Assembly: GCA_043228905.1 (NCBI GenBank)
Contig: JBHGNT010000013.1
Coordinates: 19,406,001 to 19,470,000 of the forward strand
Direction of reading: 5' to 3'
DNA from: Azolla caroliniana
Taxonomy: Eukaryota > Polypodiophyta
DNA length: 64,000 nt
Shown here piece by piece: positions 1 to 12,400 of this stretch. A program made the translations under genes and the position numbers. The notes under the pieces were generated by a model. That model saw nothing but the letters and a program-made list of their open reading frames with translations. It was not told the origin of the DNA and made no database searches. Numbering within the stretch: the stretch's first letter is position 1; each line of letters starts with the position of its first letter.

Positions 1-2250
1 AATTTATGTTTAAATCTCGCATTAAATGAGCTCTATGCTGTACTGTTTAGATTAAAAATATTTGAGTTATGTTCTAAGCTGTGATCATATTTCCTTGTGG
101 AAAAAGAAATTTTTCCTTTATATGGAGAATTTCAAGGGCCCGTAAATGTAATGGAAATTAAGTAAAGTGTGATTTGAAAATTTGAGATTTTAGTCTCTCT
201 CTCCCTGAGCTTGACTCTTTATTGAATCAGTAATTAAGTTTGATTAATGACTTCTACTGATGATTTACTTTGATGCATTTGTGTTTTGAATTTGTCTGTA
301 CTTTAGTTCATTGAACCAACAGGTTGTAGGATGCACAACTGGAGATGAGCATTATTTTATAAATGTCAAAATCAAATATGATAGCATAACACAAGGATGT
401 AGTAATCCTATGAAGCGTTTACCATCCTCACTCGGAATTATTATGTTCAATGGAAAAATGAATTAGAGTTTCATCCCCACTTGGAATTTACTTGGTCATT
501 AGTAAAATGGATAAGGTTTGACCTTTTCATGTTGAAACCCACATCTGATTGATTTAAACATCTTATCATTGTTTTGTGCTCCAAGCAGCTCGAGCATATC
601 ATATATTATGCTTAAGAAATCATGCTTCATCACTTATGATTACACAAGTTTATCCCTTATCACTTACTGGATACACTTTGTAACAAATTGGTCTCATGCA
701 TGTATGAGAACACATTTTAATCCCTTTTTATGTTCATCTGCTTGACATTATTTGCAACATCCTTTGCACATTTAGCGAAATGCTATTTTTATGTTTTCAA
801 TTATGAGGTTAAGGGCTTCAAGAAAATCACATTTATAAATTAGGGAATTAAGAAATAGGATCCCATTGCCAATACCACCTCTCTACACACGTATTCAAGA
901 GAAATAGTTACTATGTATATGACTCTAAAAAACTTAGAATAAATCATATCTAGAGTTCATATAATCCATTGGGAAAGAACTTTTGAGTGTGGTTGCACAT
1001 CACTAAATAATTGATAAGATAACTTGACAATTGTATAGTAGGAAGGTGACATGTTTTTGATAAGGTCGTTATTGATTTGAAGTGAGGCATATCTAACAAG
1101 CCCTACTTTTCTTTCAGATTTGAAGAGAATGATCATTAAATGAGCTTTGGCAAACAAAGAAGAATAGTTTACAACTATTTTTTTTTATAGCTTTGTTTGG
1201 GAAGAAACCAAGTACGTGATTATTTGTTCACCTCTTAAGATGAGAAGACAATAGAGTTGGGTTGATATCATGCAGGATAAAGTGATTGTGTGGTTTTTCA
1301 TTGAACATTCTTACACATAGAATGTGTAGATGGAGTCATGTGGCTGATCTTAAAAAATCTCTCACTTTTTTATTCATTATGTTTTTGTCTTTGGTTATAC
1401 ATAGTAACATAGCCACATTTAGTATAATTACTTTGAGAATATCTTCACTTAACTTCGTCTAGAGTTTCTCTACAATAACTTCCTAAGATCCGCCTGTCTT
1501 TGTACTCCCATCATTAATCATGTACTTGTAGTAGTGACACCAAATAAGCACATTGTAATTCATGTTTTGGTTCCATGTTTGCATTATTTTATATCCATAT
1601 ATTGGGTATATCTAAAGACAACTTCCAAGTTTGAGCCTAAAGTCTTTCCACAATCCACTAAAAACTTGAAATGACAAAAACGAGCTTCATATTTCCAATG
1701 TGTAAGTTTATCATCCAATAGAAATTCTAATAGCTCATAATGTCACAATTAATTCCAAAGTACCAACAATTATAATTTATAAATATTAATGCATGCCACA
1801 AAATTAGAAACTTGAATCCAAAGTACCATATTTTACAACCTTATTGCATTAAGTGGAAATGTTCTTCCTCGTATGTATTTATCCATAAATATACTATAGG
1901 TAGATTATGTCTTCAATGTTAAATGTCGAATTGGATCTCCTAGTATGGTTGATCTTGCTGTAAGAAATATTCATCAATGTAAGTAGGCCTCTCAAAAAAT
2001 TTCAATTGCAGTTCCCTTCGCTTCCTTCATATTCACTTGTACTTGTATTATTGAGTTCTCAGTTATATTTTGATCCTTCGATCTTCCTCTTTTTTGAGCC
2101 ATCTCTTATCAGTACATATTCTACTTTTGTTGGTCACCCTAGCCATGTCATTTCTTTGGATTGTGCCACAAAACTACAACATCAATCTATATGAATCCGA
2201 TTAATATGAGCAACATGCTCGCACCTTCTTGTGCATTCGTATACTCTGAT
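1..2250. other. AT-rich intergenic sequence, no gene seen
   Basis: Only short open frames occur here (the longest about 66 codons), none resembles a protein I know, and none shows a consistent exon pattern. I see no clear transposon ends. The right edge abuts the 3' end of the rhomboid-like gene. Confidence 0.6.
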
Positions 2251-3702
2251 CTATGAAAGATGATTGTTCCTTGATTGAATGAATGCACAAAGAAGACGAA
2301 TGCATCTCTTCAATGCACACCCAACCATTGATGCACTTTGGCCAATTAGTGTTGTCAAGGCATCAATCGTAAACAAGTGGGAGTATCGAATATAAAGTAC
2401 ACCTGCTAAGATCCCACACACATGACTAAAAAAGGACACCCCGGGAACAAATGTTTGAACAAGCACCAATTCAAACCATGCAACATAACGTGTTGGAACA
2501 AGAATTCCGTATACATTGGCATGGGTGGGAGATTTCAGGTTCAATATCACTTTCATACCAAACAATACACCGGAAAATCCTACAGTACATTGGAGAGAGG
2601 GTAAGAGTCGAGTACCAATTAGCAAAGCTAATCCGTTTGCAAAAACAACCATAATACTCTGGGATAATATAATAAGGACAATAACCATTTTTGCAAATTG
2701 AAGACTGCCCATCTTTAATTCAAGCTGCACTCCTTTCCAGAGGAGAGAGAGCATATTGTACACCAAATGAGTGTCATCAACATGATAAAATGCCGAAAGG
2801 AAGACCCTCCTAATATCCCAATTCTACAAAACAAAAACAAAAGAAGAGTATGAGGTTCTACCCTTATTTCCAGCAAATGGAAATTGCTGATCCTAGTGAT
2901 TGGTTCCATGACTGTTAGGAAGAAAATGATAGTTACACTCAGTCTTATAAATGCTACAATTTCGACATATTCCGTTGCGGCAGACTCCGTCCGTGGCTAC
3001 ATGTATATGAACTATCAATGCAAATATAGGGATCCCCTTGGATGGATACAGCCACTGGGAATGGAACCCAAAACCCCAAGGAAAGTTTTACCCAAACCAT
3101 CACCATTCAGGAAGTCTAAAAAGAAAGGAATTTCCCAGCATTTTTCCTTGGGGCAAAGAGGCTCTCTTTCCTGTAATATTACTCCTTTTAATGTGATTCG
3201 ACATCTTGCACTTATTGCAGACGAGTCAGGATTCGGTATGCGTAGCTAGATGCATAAAAAATGCATCAAACACAAGTTAAGCTATATATATATATATGCT
3301 GAATCTAAGTTGTAAGCTAAAAAAATGGAGAAAAATATGTTTGTGAGATGGATCATACACATAGACATACACACATCCACATCATGCAGTGACCAAAATC
3401 AAAACCTGGAGGATGAGAAGAGGATCGAAGCAAGCATCTCCGGGTGCGGGGAGGAGATCCGAGAGGCGCCTCAACGGGCGGAGATATGTAATGAGGCTCG
3501 CGATGATGATGCCGGCTGTGACGCTGGGGAGTGCTCGTGTGTCGATGAATGCATAGCGGACTAGGGAGTGGAAGAGCAGGATGAAGGTCACACTGCATCC
3601 TCCACCTGCAACAGACCTCCTCTGCATCATCATTCTTAAACACTCAAGCAGCTGCCAAAAGAGCCATGGCGTAATGCCACCAACAACTTCTCTTTTGTGC
3701 AT
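2251..3702 (-). CDS. RBL14: Rhomboid-like protease, RBL14 type (two exons, no C-terminal zinc finger)
   Basis: This is a probable intramembrane serine protease of the plant RBL14 type. Exon 1 is 3702-3406 and exon 2 is 2823-2251. The joint is a clean GT (3405-3404) to AG (2825-2824) intron in phase 0, which restores a continuous rhomboid core. After splicing there are 289 codons from the first Met; a Met at about 3633 would give 266. The catalytic dyad is visible: the GFSG serine (about residue 183) and the His of FFSHVCGILAG (about residue 233). Also present are the HLVYN-type segment before the WKG motif and several hydrophobic helices. Arabidopsis RBL14 continues after the last helix into a RanBP2-type zinc finger. 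This frame stops just after IQSRNNHLS, so that finger is lost or lies on an exon I could not find. The first Met is only about 10 bp from the start of a tandem duplication (3,711), so the promoter and N-terminus may be rearranged. Function is inferred from family; expression is unknown. Confidence 0.75.
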
Positions 3703-4347
3703 TTATTTGCCTTTTTGTATGCATTGCTTCCATGGTACTCTACTCTCTCTCTCTCTCTCCACTAACTCATAGAAGAATCCCTTCTCTAGCCTGCAGTTTA
3801 GCTTCCATGGCAAATGGGAACACCACAGAATGGGAGAAAATCTGATTTGGATATCAAGTGGATGGAAAGTTGTGTGATGGTTGTCTATATGGAAAATGCG
3901 AGATGGATTCATTTTATTATCGCCCTCTGAAGTCATATATGGCCTATCAATCCAAACCAAAAACATCTCGAACGCCCCCAACTCATTTAAATTCGTATGA
4001 ATCAATTCCTAGGCAAGCAATTGATAACAAGTTGGGATCACTTAAAGTCACTTCTAAACTCACATTACTTTATTAAATAATGATATCTAATCATCAAAAG
4101 AAGGAAACATAACATGATGTGCATTTTCACGCAATAGATTTCCGCTCTTACGATATGTTTAGTAAAAATCACACATTATCTAAGAGAGAGAGTGAGAGAA
4201 AGAGCTCATGCCAAGATATTTTAATTATGCATAGTTCATGCATGCTATATGCCAAAAATGTCGTGGAATCAAATCCAAAGAAACGATATGTATTGATCCC
4301 ATAACCAAGCTATTTAGAACCATATTTATCAAACAAGATATCATGGA

Positions 4348-4695
4348 GGGTGTGCACTACAAGCATGTAAACTTGAATGACTATCGAAGCAAAATGTCAA
4401 TATAGGATGAAAGTCAACAAAGAATTTGCGCCCATTCTCAAATTACATTTCTCTACAAACAAAGGGTGTGCGCCACAAGCATGTAAACTTGAATGGCTAT
4501 CGAAGCAAGATGTCAATATAGGATGAAAGTCAACAAAGAATTTGCGCCCATTCTCAAATTACATTTCTCTACGAACAAAGGGTGTGCGCCACAAGCATGT
4601 AAACTTGAATGGCTATCGAAGCAAGATGTCAATATAGGATGAAAGTCAACAAAGAATTTGTGCCCATTCTCAAATTACATTTCTCTACAAACAAC
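4348..4695. repeat. Three tandem copies of a 116-bp repeat
   Basis: Copies start at 4348, 4464 and 4580, each beginning GGGTGTGC and ending with ACATTTCTCTAC(A/G)AACAA. Copies differ by only a few bases, so the amplification is recent. The paralogous unit B has a single copy (about 5,751-5,866), which dates the expansion after the segmental duplication. Confidence 0.9.
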
Positions 4696-4973
4696 AATTG
4701 TGATGTTTGAGTTGGATGCTATGGTGGCTTGTAAGTTCACACATTGGCATTCAATCGCCACTTCATCCCAATATTTGGATAGACAATCGTAATCTACTTG
4801 GATTTAATGGAATGGGCAACGATCATGTTTCACGAAAGTTTTTACTCGACAAACCTAGAAGCTCCCACAGTGGACCAAAGTAAGTTCTCTCTTCGATGTT
4901 GTGCCCCCATCAATGTTATATACCTAGGCTAGAACTTTCCTAGCACCCTTATGAATCCAAATATCGAGTCAAA

Positions 4974-5113
4974 TTAATAAGCATTAAATAGCATCGGCAA
5001 CCAAGAAGCTTTCTTGCAATGCGATATAGCACTCTCCAATCTCTTCAACAAAGTCTCGTCTTTACGAGTTGTGGCCACAAGCTCCATGTCCATCTCCAAT
5101 AACCGTAGAAACT
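4974..5113 (-). pseudogene. Truncated duplicate of the C-terminal end of the gene at 6,153
   Basis: The minus-strand frame reads FLRLLEMDMELV, RKDETLLKRLESAISHCKK and then diverges after a one-base change. It matches the last part of the intact gene at 6,153-6,866. Upstream coding sequence is missing because the duplication breakpoint (about 5,113) falls in the codons just before this segment. It has no promoter or start and is a pseudogene fragment. Confidence 0.85.
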
Positions 5114-5117
5114 TTTT

Positions 5118-6283
5118 GTCTTTTTGTATGCATTGCTTCCATGGTACACTACTCTCTCTCTCCACTAACTCATAGAAGAATCCCTTCTCTAGCCGGTAGT
5201 TTAGCTTACAAGGCAAATGGGAACACCATAGAATGGGAGAAAATCTGATTTGGATATCAAGTGGATGGAAAGTTGTGTGATGGTTGTCTATATGGAAAAT
5301 GCGAGATGGATTCATTTTATTATCGCCCTCGGAAGTCATATATGGCCTATCAATCCAAACCAAAAACATCTCGAACGCCCCCAACTCATTTAAATTCGTA
5401 TGAATCAATTCCTAGGCAAGCAATTGCTAACAAGTTGGGATCACTTAAAGTCACTTCTAAACTCACATTACTTTATTAAATAATGATATCTAATCATCAA
5501 AAGAAGGAAACATAACATGATGTGCATTTTCACGCAATAGATTTCCGCTCTTACGATATGTTTAGTAAATCACACATTATCTAAGAGAGAGAGTGAGAGA
5601 AAGAGCTCATGCCAAGATATTTTAATTATGCATAGTTCCATGCATGCTATATGCCAAAAATGTCGTGGAAGCAAATCCAAAGAAACGACATGTATCGATC
5701 CCATAACCAAGCTATTTAGAACCATATTTATCAAACAAGACATCATGGAGAGTGTGCACCACAAGCATGTAAACTTGAATGGCTATCGAAGCAAAATGTC
5801 AATATAGGATGAAAGTCAACAAAGAATTTGTGCCCATTCTCAAATTACATTTCTCTACAAACAACAATTGTGATGTTTAGTTAGATGCTATGGTGGCTTG
5901 TAAGTTCACACATTGGCATTCAATCGCCACTTCATCCCAATAGATGGATAGACAATATAAATCTACTTGGATTTAATGGAATGGGCAACGATCATGTTTC
6001 ACGAAAGTTTTTACTTGACAAACCTAGAAGCTCCCACAGTGCACCAAAGTAAGTTCTCTCTTCGATGTTGTGCCGCCATCAATGCTATACACCTAGGCTA
6101 GAAATTTCCTAGCACCCTCATGAATCCAAATATCAAGTCAAATTAATAAACATTAAATAGCATCGGCAACCAAGAAGGCTTTCTTGCAATGCGATATAGC
6201 ACTCTCCAATCTCTTCAACAAAGTCTCGTCTTTACGAGCTGCGGCCACGAGCTCCATGTCCATCTCCAATAACCGTAGAAACT
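5118..6283. repeat. Unit B of the segmental tandem duplication (native copy)
   Basis: This is the paralogue of 3,711-5,113. It flows without a break into the intact coding sequence at 6,153-6,866, so it is the ancestral location and unit A is the new copy. It holds 3' flanking DNA of that gene, a short CT tract near 5,154 and no other gene. Confidence 0.85.
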
Positions 6284-6866
6284 TAAGGATCTCGATGACA
6301 GCCTCGTCTTTCACGCCTTCTTGTCCAAGGAGGTTCTTAGTTTCTTCGGTAACCTTGTCTATGACCACCGCGCCGGCTTTTGCCACACTCTCTCCGCCGC
6401 CGAATGGTCTCTCTAGTAAATGCCCGAAAACACGAAGGAAATCGGCGATTTTTGCGCCTTTCCCTGTTTTACTGATCTTAAAATCATCAGGATTGTACAC
6501 TCGAACCTTCCCTCTGGTCTTTTCCTCCTCTTTTTCTACCTTCTCCATTTGAATCACCAGTCTTTTGCTACTTTCACTTAAATCTCCTTCTTTTTCTTTT
6601 TCTTTTTCTTGTTCTTTTTCTTCTTCTGCTTCTTCTTCTTTAACCTCTGTTTCTGCTTCCTGATGCATAGAGCTGCTATGAATTGCTCCGACGCGAGTCC
6701 GAACCATCTGTTCTTGTGAGGCAGAGCTATAAATGGAGGCATTGTGATGATGGTGGTGAGGTTTCACCATCATCGCCTTCGGCTGCTGTCTGAGGAATAT
6801 CATGGATGTGGTGTTCTGTGATTTTCCATAGCTGCATACTTGCAGCTCTCCACACAAGCTCATCAT
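6153..6866 (-). CDS. Conserved plant protein of unknown function, single exon (237 codons plus stop)
   Basis: I do not recognise this protein. I chose the Met pair at 6,866/6,863, because the frame further upstream reads RERERE, which is a translated GA/CT leader tract and probably 5' UTR. The first 50 residues are rich in Ser, Thr and Lys with few acids and include a His run (PHHHHHN), which could be a plastid transit peptide. A strongly acidic Glu/Lys coiled-coil-like stretch follows (EEEAEEEKEQEKEKEKEG). A well-formed C-terminal domain has the motifs VYNPDDFKI, IADFLRVFGHLLERPFGGG, VAKAGAVVIDKVTEETK and LLKRLESAISHCKKAFLVADAI. Codon use and the absence of stops suggest a real gene. The 3' end and downstream DNA have been tandemly duplicated to the left. 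Confidence 0.7.
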   Translation of the reverse strand: MMSLCGELQVCSYGKSQNTTSMIFLRQQPKAMMVKPHHHHHNASIYSSASQEQMVRTRVGAIHSSSMHQEAETEVKEEEAEEEKEQEKEKEKEGDLSESSKRLVIQMEKVEKEEEKTRGKVRVYNPDDFKISKTGKGAKIADFLRVFGHLLERPFGGGESVAKAGAVVIDKVTEETKNLLGQEGVKDEAVIEILKFLRLLEMDMELVAAARKDETLLKRLESAISHCKKAFLVADAI

Positions 6867-6947
6867 CTCCCTCTCTCTCTCTCTCTGTTTTTTCTTCTTC
6901 TCTTTGTGAATGAATGGATGGATAAAATGAAGCTCATTCATATACAT

Positions 6948-7244
6948 AATATATTTGCAAGGCCTAGATACTACTAGCCTTATAGTTTTTTCTCACAAAA
7001 AATATTGTCCACATATTGTTAGTACAAATTCTAACTACATGTGTGCCTTGTTTTTTTTTTTACTCTCTCTCGTAGCCCCTATCGAAACTAATCGATTCGG
7101 CTCCTTCTGGCTATCGAAGAAATAGAAATTTTATATGGCTTCAATGTACCTACTTAGCTTCCTCGGGCCCCTATTGCAACCATGCTTCCATGTTCGCTCA
7201 ATTGTTCGCCTCAGTTGGTGGCTTCAGACGAAGTTGTGCACTCC

Positions 7245-7289
<45 letters not shown>

Positions 7290-8715
7290 AAAGAATGGAC
7301 AATTGTGTGCCATAATCAATATGGGTTTCAAGACTTAATTGAACCTTACATCCCTTTGTTGTATTGTTCAATGAGACATGTTTGTATTTGTGGTGTTTTG
7401 GTGTCGAGACACTCTATATCTCCAGCATTCTTTTTATATAACAGTGAGGGAAACGAATTGACAAATAGAAACCTCGTCTTCTATGTCTATAGAGTGACTA
7501 CAAGACAATGACAATGAATGCCTTTAGGGTGGAGATACACTCCGCTACTCCATGAGACATGTAGCCATGAAGCTTCCAAATACGATAGATGTGAGAACAT
7601 TTTGACATGCCAAATGGTCACATTACTATAAGGAAGAGCTTACTTGTTTACACATTTATTTTATTTACCCTACTAAATGGCATGTGTCTTCTCTGTATAT
7701 AATTAAGTCCCAAGTTCCTTTTGTTCAACCATCTAGAGAAGTTTTTTGTAACATGACACATATGCATGTTGATAACATTGTCAATAATTGATACACAATG
7801 CATGTGTTTAAACGCCTTTCAAAAGGCTAGGGGATGTGTGCCCACTTTATCAATCGTAGGATTGCCCATTTATTTTTTTGCTTTCTAGGGTATTTATGGT
7901 GGTCACTAAAACCGTTCCCTTAAATTTTGTAATGACTATTTGCCACACACTTTTTAGTTCTACTTTGCCTTGATTATCATACCAAGGTATATGCAGATTG
8001 ACATAATCTTTACTCTATTGTTCGCGATATGAGTACAAGAGGGGGTGTCAAACCACTCATAAGCCTATGAGCGAACTGTAAGAATAAGCAAGCAATCTAA
8101 AACTATTTCCTAAATACACCGAAATGAGTAGTAGTTCACATAATCACATTGTGTTAACTACTAAGGAAAATCATAAACAAGAAGGAAACAAAGCAAAATC
8201 AATAGTTTTTAGCGTTTCCTCCACGATCAACCTGAACACTTAAGATGAAGGCTTAAGTTTGGGCATCATCATAAATGAGAAGATTAGGGTTAAGATTATA
8301 GTTCTAGGGAGGTAGAGATGAGGAGACGAAAAGACCTATAAAAGTGTATTTTTATAGCTTTTACAACGTTTGAGCTATTTTCACACTATCCACCATCCGA
8401 TTTACCTCTCTATTCTTTTGTCTTTTTATCAAGCACCGCACCACACATGCTCATTCTCATTTGATATATGATTAACACCAGATATTACAACCTTAATTTT
8501 TTGAATGCATATTACTTTTATCTTCTTGTAACTTTAAATTGCTTTGATGACGACCTACGAGTTTATAATTGATTCACAAAAAGATAATGCAAGCAACAAT
8601 ATATATCCAATTAAAGAAACGATGTATATGTATGCATGTGGTATGGATGAGGGATTCATCAATTCATATGCACATGGTCACAGTGGAGCTCTCAAGTACC
8701 TCGATCAAGTTCATG
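6948..8715. other. Intergenic, no gene seen; CTT microsatellite
   Basis: This is AT-rich DNA with a pure CTT run (about 7,248-7,286). The two open frames over that run (Leu or Ser repeats) are microsatellite artefacts. I see no exon pattern and no transposon termini. Confidence 0.6.
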
Positions 8716-8724
8716 CACAAAATA

Positions 8725-8920
8725 GAAGATCACAGGCAAAAAACTCCCTATGTCCTCGGACATCTTTGCAGACTTCTGGGCTGAATAATAACCCGTAGAA
8801 CCACCGAACATGCCTATGATCTGATCAAAGGCATGTTCGGTGGTTCTACGGGTTATTCAGCCCAGAAGTCCGTGAAGATGTCCGATGACGTAGGGGGTTT
8901 TTTGGGGCGGCCTCTTCCGA
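8725..8920. repeat. Long near-perfect inverted repeat (about 90-bp arms, 15-bp loop)
   Basis: The left arm (about 8,725-8,814) and right arm (8,830-about 8,920) pair almost throughout. The core GGCATGTTCGGTGGTTCTAC (8,830-8,849) is perfectly complementary to 8,795-8,814. Pairing continues through CAGCCCAGAAGTC and GATGTCCGA to a GGAGTTTTTT/GGGGTTTTTT region, with one 3-base bulge. A transcript would form a long hairpin. Such structures are either foldback MITEs or young small-RNA loci. It lies about 500 bp upstream of the RPN8 start codon. Confidence 0.85.
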
Positions 8921-9002
8921 CCGGATGTTCGAGAGTGGCTGGGTGGAATCTCGAGACACATTTCCCGCCGGAAAAGATGAAAAGAGTAGTAGTCAATACA
9001 TA

Positions 9003-9022
9003 ATGTATGTATGTATGTAATA
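9003..9022. repeat. ATGT microsatellite
   Basis: Tandem ATGT units sit in the RPN8 upstream region. They explain the Tyr/Val/Met-rich short frames here. Confidence 0.8.
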
Positions 9023-9189
9023 GACAAACCAAGATGTATGTACATACATATGCTAATAATCAATGCTACCAATATATGGATGTATGTAAATATGTATCCC
9101 TTCAAAGCCACTCTTTGTGTTTTATTTACAAGAACCCAAAAAACAATTGCCCCCCAGAAAAACAGAACATACATACACACACAGACAGA

Positions 9190-9419
9190 CACACGCTTTC
9201 TTCCTCTCTTCTCTTCTCTTCTCTTCTCTTCTCTGTTGCTTGCTGTCTGCTGCCTGTCGTCTCCATCGCCGTCACCGTCACCGTCACCGTCTCCATCGCC
9301 GTCACTGTCGTCGTCGAAGAAGAAGAAGAAGAAGAAGCAGCAGCAGAAGAAGAAGCAGACGAAGAAGAAGAAAGAAGAAGAAGCAGAGGAAAAGAAGCGG
9401 CTGCATCTGCATATCAGCC
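9190..9419 (+). promoter_or_regulatory. RPN8 5' leader with CTTCT, CCGTCA and GAAGAA tracts
   Basis: The sequence just before the RPN8 ATG is low complexity: a TCTTC/CTCTT pyrimidine run (about 9,195-9,232), CCGTCA-like repeats (about 9,261-9,310) and a purine GAA run (about 9,314-9,390). Pyrimidine-rich leaders are common in plant housekeeping genes. I cannot place the transcription start site. Confidence 0.5.
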
Positions 9420-12400
9420 ATGGATGTGGTCACATCTAGCAACATCGGAGACAGGCCTGTCGAGAAGGTGGTTGTCCATCCCCTCGTTCTGCTCAGCATC
9501 GTCGACAACTACAACCGAGTCGCCAAAGAAACTCGGAAGCGCGTCGTAGGTGTTCTGCTCGGCTCCACCTTCCGTGGCCGTGTAGATGTCACCAACAGCT
9601 ACGCAGGTCAGCACCATTTCCTTCTTCTTCTTCTTCTCTCTTTCCCTCCCTGCTTTCCGTAGGATGAAAAAGGGCGCGTCTTTTGATTATGAACTTCAAT
9701 ATTTATGTAGGTCTCACGATATCCTGTTTTCTTTGCACATTTTTCTTTCTTTTTTCTCTTGATCCTGCGGAGTGAATGCAAGAAAACGATGTCCATTAAG
9801 TAGAAGTGCCTGTCTTGTTTTTCGTGCGGATGTGAGCTACAAAGAACATAATATTGTGGCTTTTGAAATGGAAAGTGACGCTAATCCCTTCCTTACTAGG
9901 AGATCTCCTTACCATCCTTTTGTTACAACTTGCCCGAAATCTTCCCTGGACATTACCTTTGGATTCCTTTTCGTCCAGATTTAGCCATGTAGGTTACAGG
10001 CAAGCGAATATATGAATTTGTATCCTTCAAATATTATCATGATCTGAAATGTCGCTACATCCTTGAGAATGCAAGACAAATCTTTGAGGGTTTTTTTTTC
10101 CTACACTCTATTGCAGAATGTTCTATGGTATCTTTCAAGAAAAATATGTCTTTTGTTCACAATTAAAATGTGTTGCCATCCAGACTGACTGTGTAACATA
10201 TTATGTGAAATTAAAATGCAAAAGTCCGATTCTTTCTTCCTCTGCCGAATGCAAGAAGATGATGACCATCTCAACATGGAAATGTTCTTACGCTAAATTG
10301 CAGCACTTGACTTAGCGTCTTTCAAGAGCATGAGTTTTCTTCACAATCAGTATTTTCTTTTGTGTAGTTTAGTTACTATTCTCAACATCATAATGCATGA
10401 ACTTATGCAGGGTCAATGACAGTGGTTATTATTCTGAAACTAAAATAAAGCAGTGTCTGTAGTAATTTCTTTCTCAGGAAGACTTCTTTGCCTGGGCCAG
10501 GAGACAGTTCCTCCTCAAAAGGCGTCCCATATCCTAATCATATCAAATTGTGTGCTAATTTTTTGATCTAGTATTTTGGGCGATTTCTTGTTTCTTATTT
10601 TATGTTCTTTGTGCTCATTTAGATGCGTCTCTTCTTTCATTGGTTTTGACCCACCATTGCATATATAACTGTTGTAGCATGGATCTCACACCAAGTCTTG
10701 TTCTTTAGATTGCTAATAGATGTTTGACGATAGAAGAACCATGAAATCAAAAATTTCTTGATTATTTTGACTTAGCACAAACATAAACTCTTCTCCCACC
10801 ATCTAAGATCTTTAGAGATGCTACCTGATATGATTAGGATTCGAATGCCGCTTCAGGAGTTCTTGCCTCCATACCGCAGGCATCATATTCTGATCCAGTT
10901 AGAAATCATAGTATGTTGGCTCTCCAGTGCCTCCATCTAAGATTTGCATTCCAGACTTTGGGCTCACTATTCGAAGCTATTTTAAGGAATCCAAATAGAA
11001 TCATGAGTTCAATGTTGGTATGCATCTTTGAGCTTGTAGATAACAATTGGAACATATTAATTTAAGAAGGCATTCTCTCTTTTGTTTTTTCAAGTTTAAT
11101 GATTTTCAAAGTTCTAGGAGGCAATAGAGGGCCAATCATAATTTGAACATGGGGTTTCGGCACTATTATAGAATGCAATGACCTGTCATAATTTTCGTGT
11201 TATGGCAGGATGGCAGTTTGCATTGATGTATGCATGTATGGCACACTTCGTTTCTCTCTCTCACACACAGATGCACATTTATACATGTGTGGGAGAGATT
11301 AGATGAATCTGGTGATGTATCTAGTGTAATGCATTAGAAAATTGCTTGTATGTTATTAACTTGCTATTGAATGTCAATGGATATGATGTTTGAAATTCTG
11401 TTATGATCACTGCTTACTGCTTTTCTTAATCAATCTGTGTTGTTGCAGTTCCTTTTGAAGAAGATGAGAAGGATCCTAGCATTTGGTTTATGGATCACAA
11501 TTACCATGAAACTATGTTTGATATGTTCAAACGAATAAATGGTATGAATAGATATTCAGCAAGATTGCTGTTATAGAGTTTGGAATCAAGATCATGCTTA
11601 TAAATTGCATCTATTTGTTGCAGCTAAGGAGCATGTGGTAGGTTGGTACAGCACTGGTCCAAAACTACGTGAGAATGATTTGAATATACATGCACTCTTT
11701 AGAGAGTGAGTATCTTATCCTATAACTTTAATTATGAGACTTGATGATGTTATAATTTCTTTTTTCAGCTTAGTGGACAATCTTTCACTTTCTGGAGGTG
11801 CAAAAAATTGACTGCATTGTGCAGAGTGAAAATTTATATCTTCTTTAGTCACGTCGTAATTATATTTCTATTTACTTTTCTTTTAGTTACGTTTATTTTG
11901 GTTTGCTGTTCTTACAGTCGAGACAACATTTTAAGATGTAATCTCTTGTTTGGTTTTATAGGGCATTTTGGCCTCTTAAAAGATGTTAATCTCTCTCCCT
12001 CTCTCCCAGCCCCCTCTTCTCATTTCGTGCGAGATCCACAAACTCCGTGACCTCTAGCAGTGTTGACACAGACCTTGACTGAGATTCCACTCTCAACTGC
12101 AGCCACAGCTTCCCATTTACTACCCAGATAGGGAGATGATGTCCAAGTACCATGTCTGAGAACAACTGTATGCTGATATGCAGCCGTAGGTCTCACTATC
12201 AACTAGTGATGTTTTGTCTTTTGTCATCTCATTGATTAGAAGAAGAGGGTATATATGTCTAGCCGTGAGATTCCAAGGAGGCATGGAAATTTATGAGGGA
12301 AGACTCTCCAGCTACAAGTCACCTCCCTGGATACATCTCATATGCAGCATCTTTTATATGATGTACCAGAGCAGCCATCTCCACCGGATCCATTGGTGCC

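Larger units (their letters stand above)
3711..5113. repeat. Unit A of a segmental tandem duplication (about 1.4 kb)
   Basis: This segment is nearly identical to 5,118-6,283. Both begin with CTTTTTGTATGCATTGCTTCC and end in the coding tail of the gene at 6,153-6,866. Unit A is longer because it has three copies of a 116-bp repeat where unit B has one. It ends inside the duplicated coding tail (about 4,979-5,113, minus), a truncated and mutated copy of the last 40 or so codons. In this copy the terminal FLVADAI motif is replaced by a frameshifted ending. Confidence 0.85.

Noticed and set aside
3353-3643. Overlapping frames on both strands in the RBL14 first exon region
   Set aside because: Only the frame ending in DPLLILQ at the GT donor matches the rhomboid family and splices in phase.
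4348-4695. Possible CRISPR-like array
   Set aside because: The repeats are 116 bp, directly adjacent with no spacers, and in plant nuclear DNA; this is a simple tandem repeat.
9007-9549. 180-codon frames rich in Glu, Lys, Ser or Arg before and over RPN8 exon 1
   Set aside because: They come from GAA, CTT and CCGTCA tracts read in several frames. The RPN8 frame starting at 9,420 is the real one.
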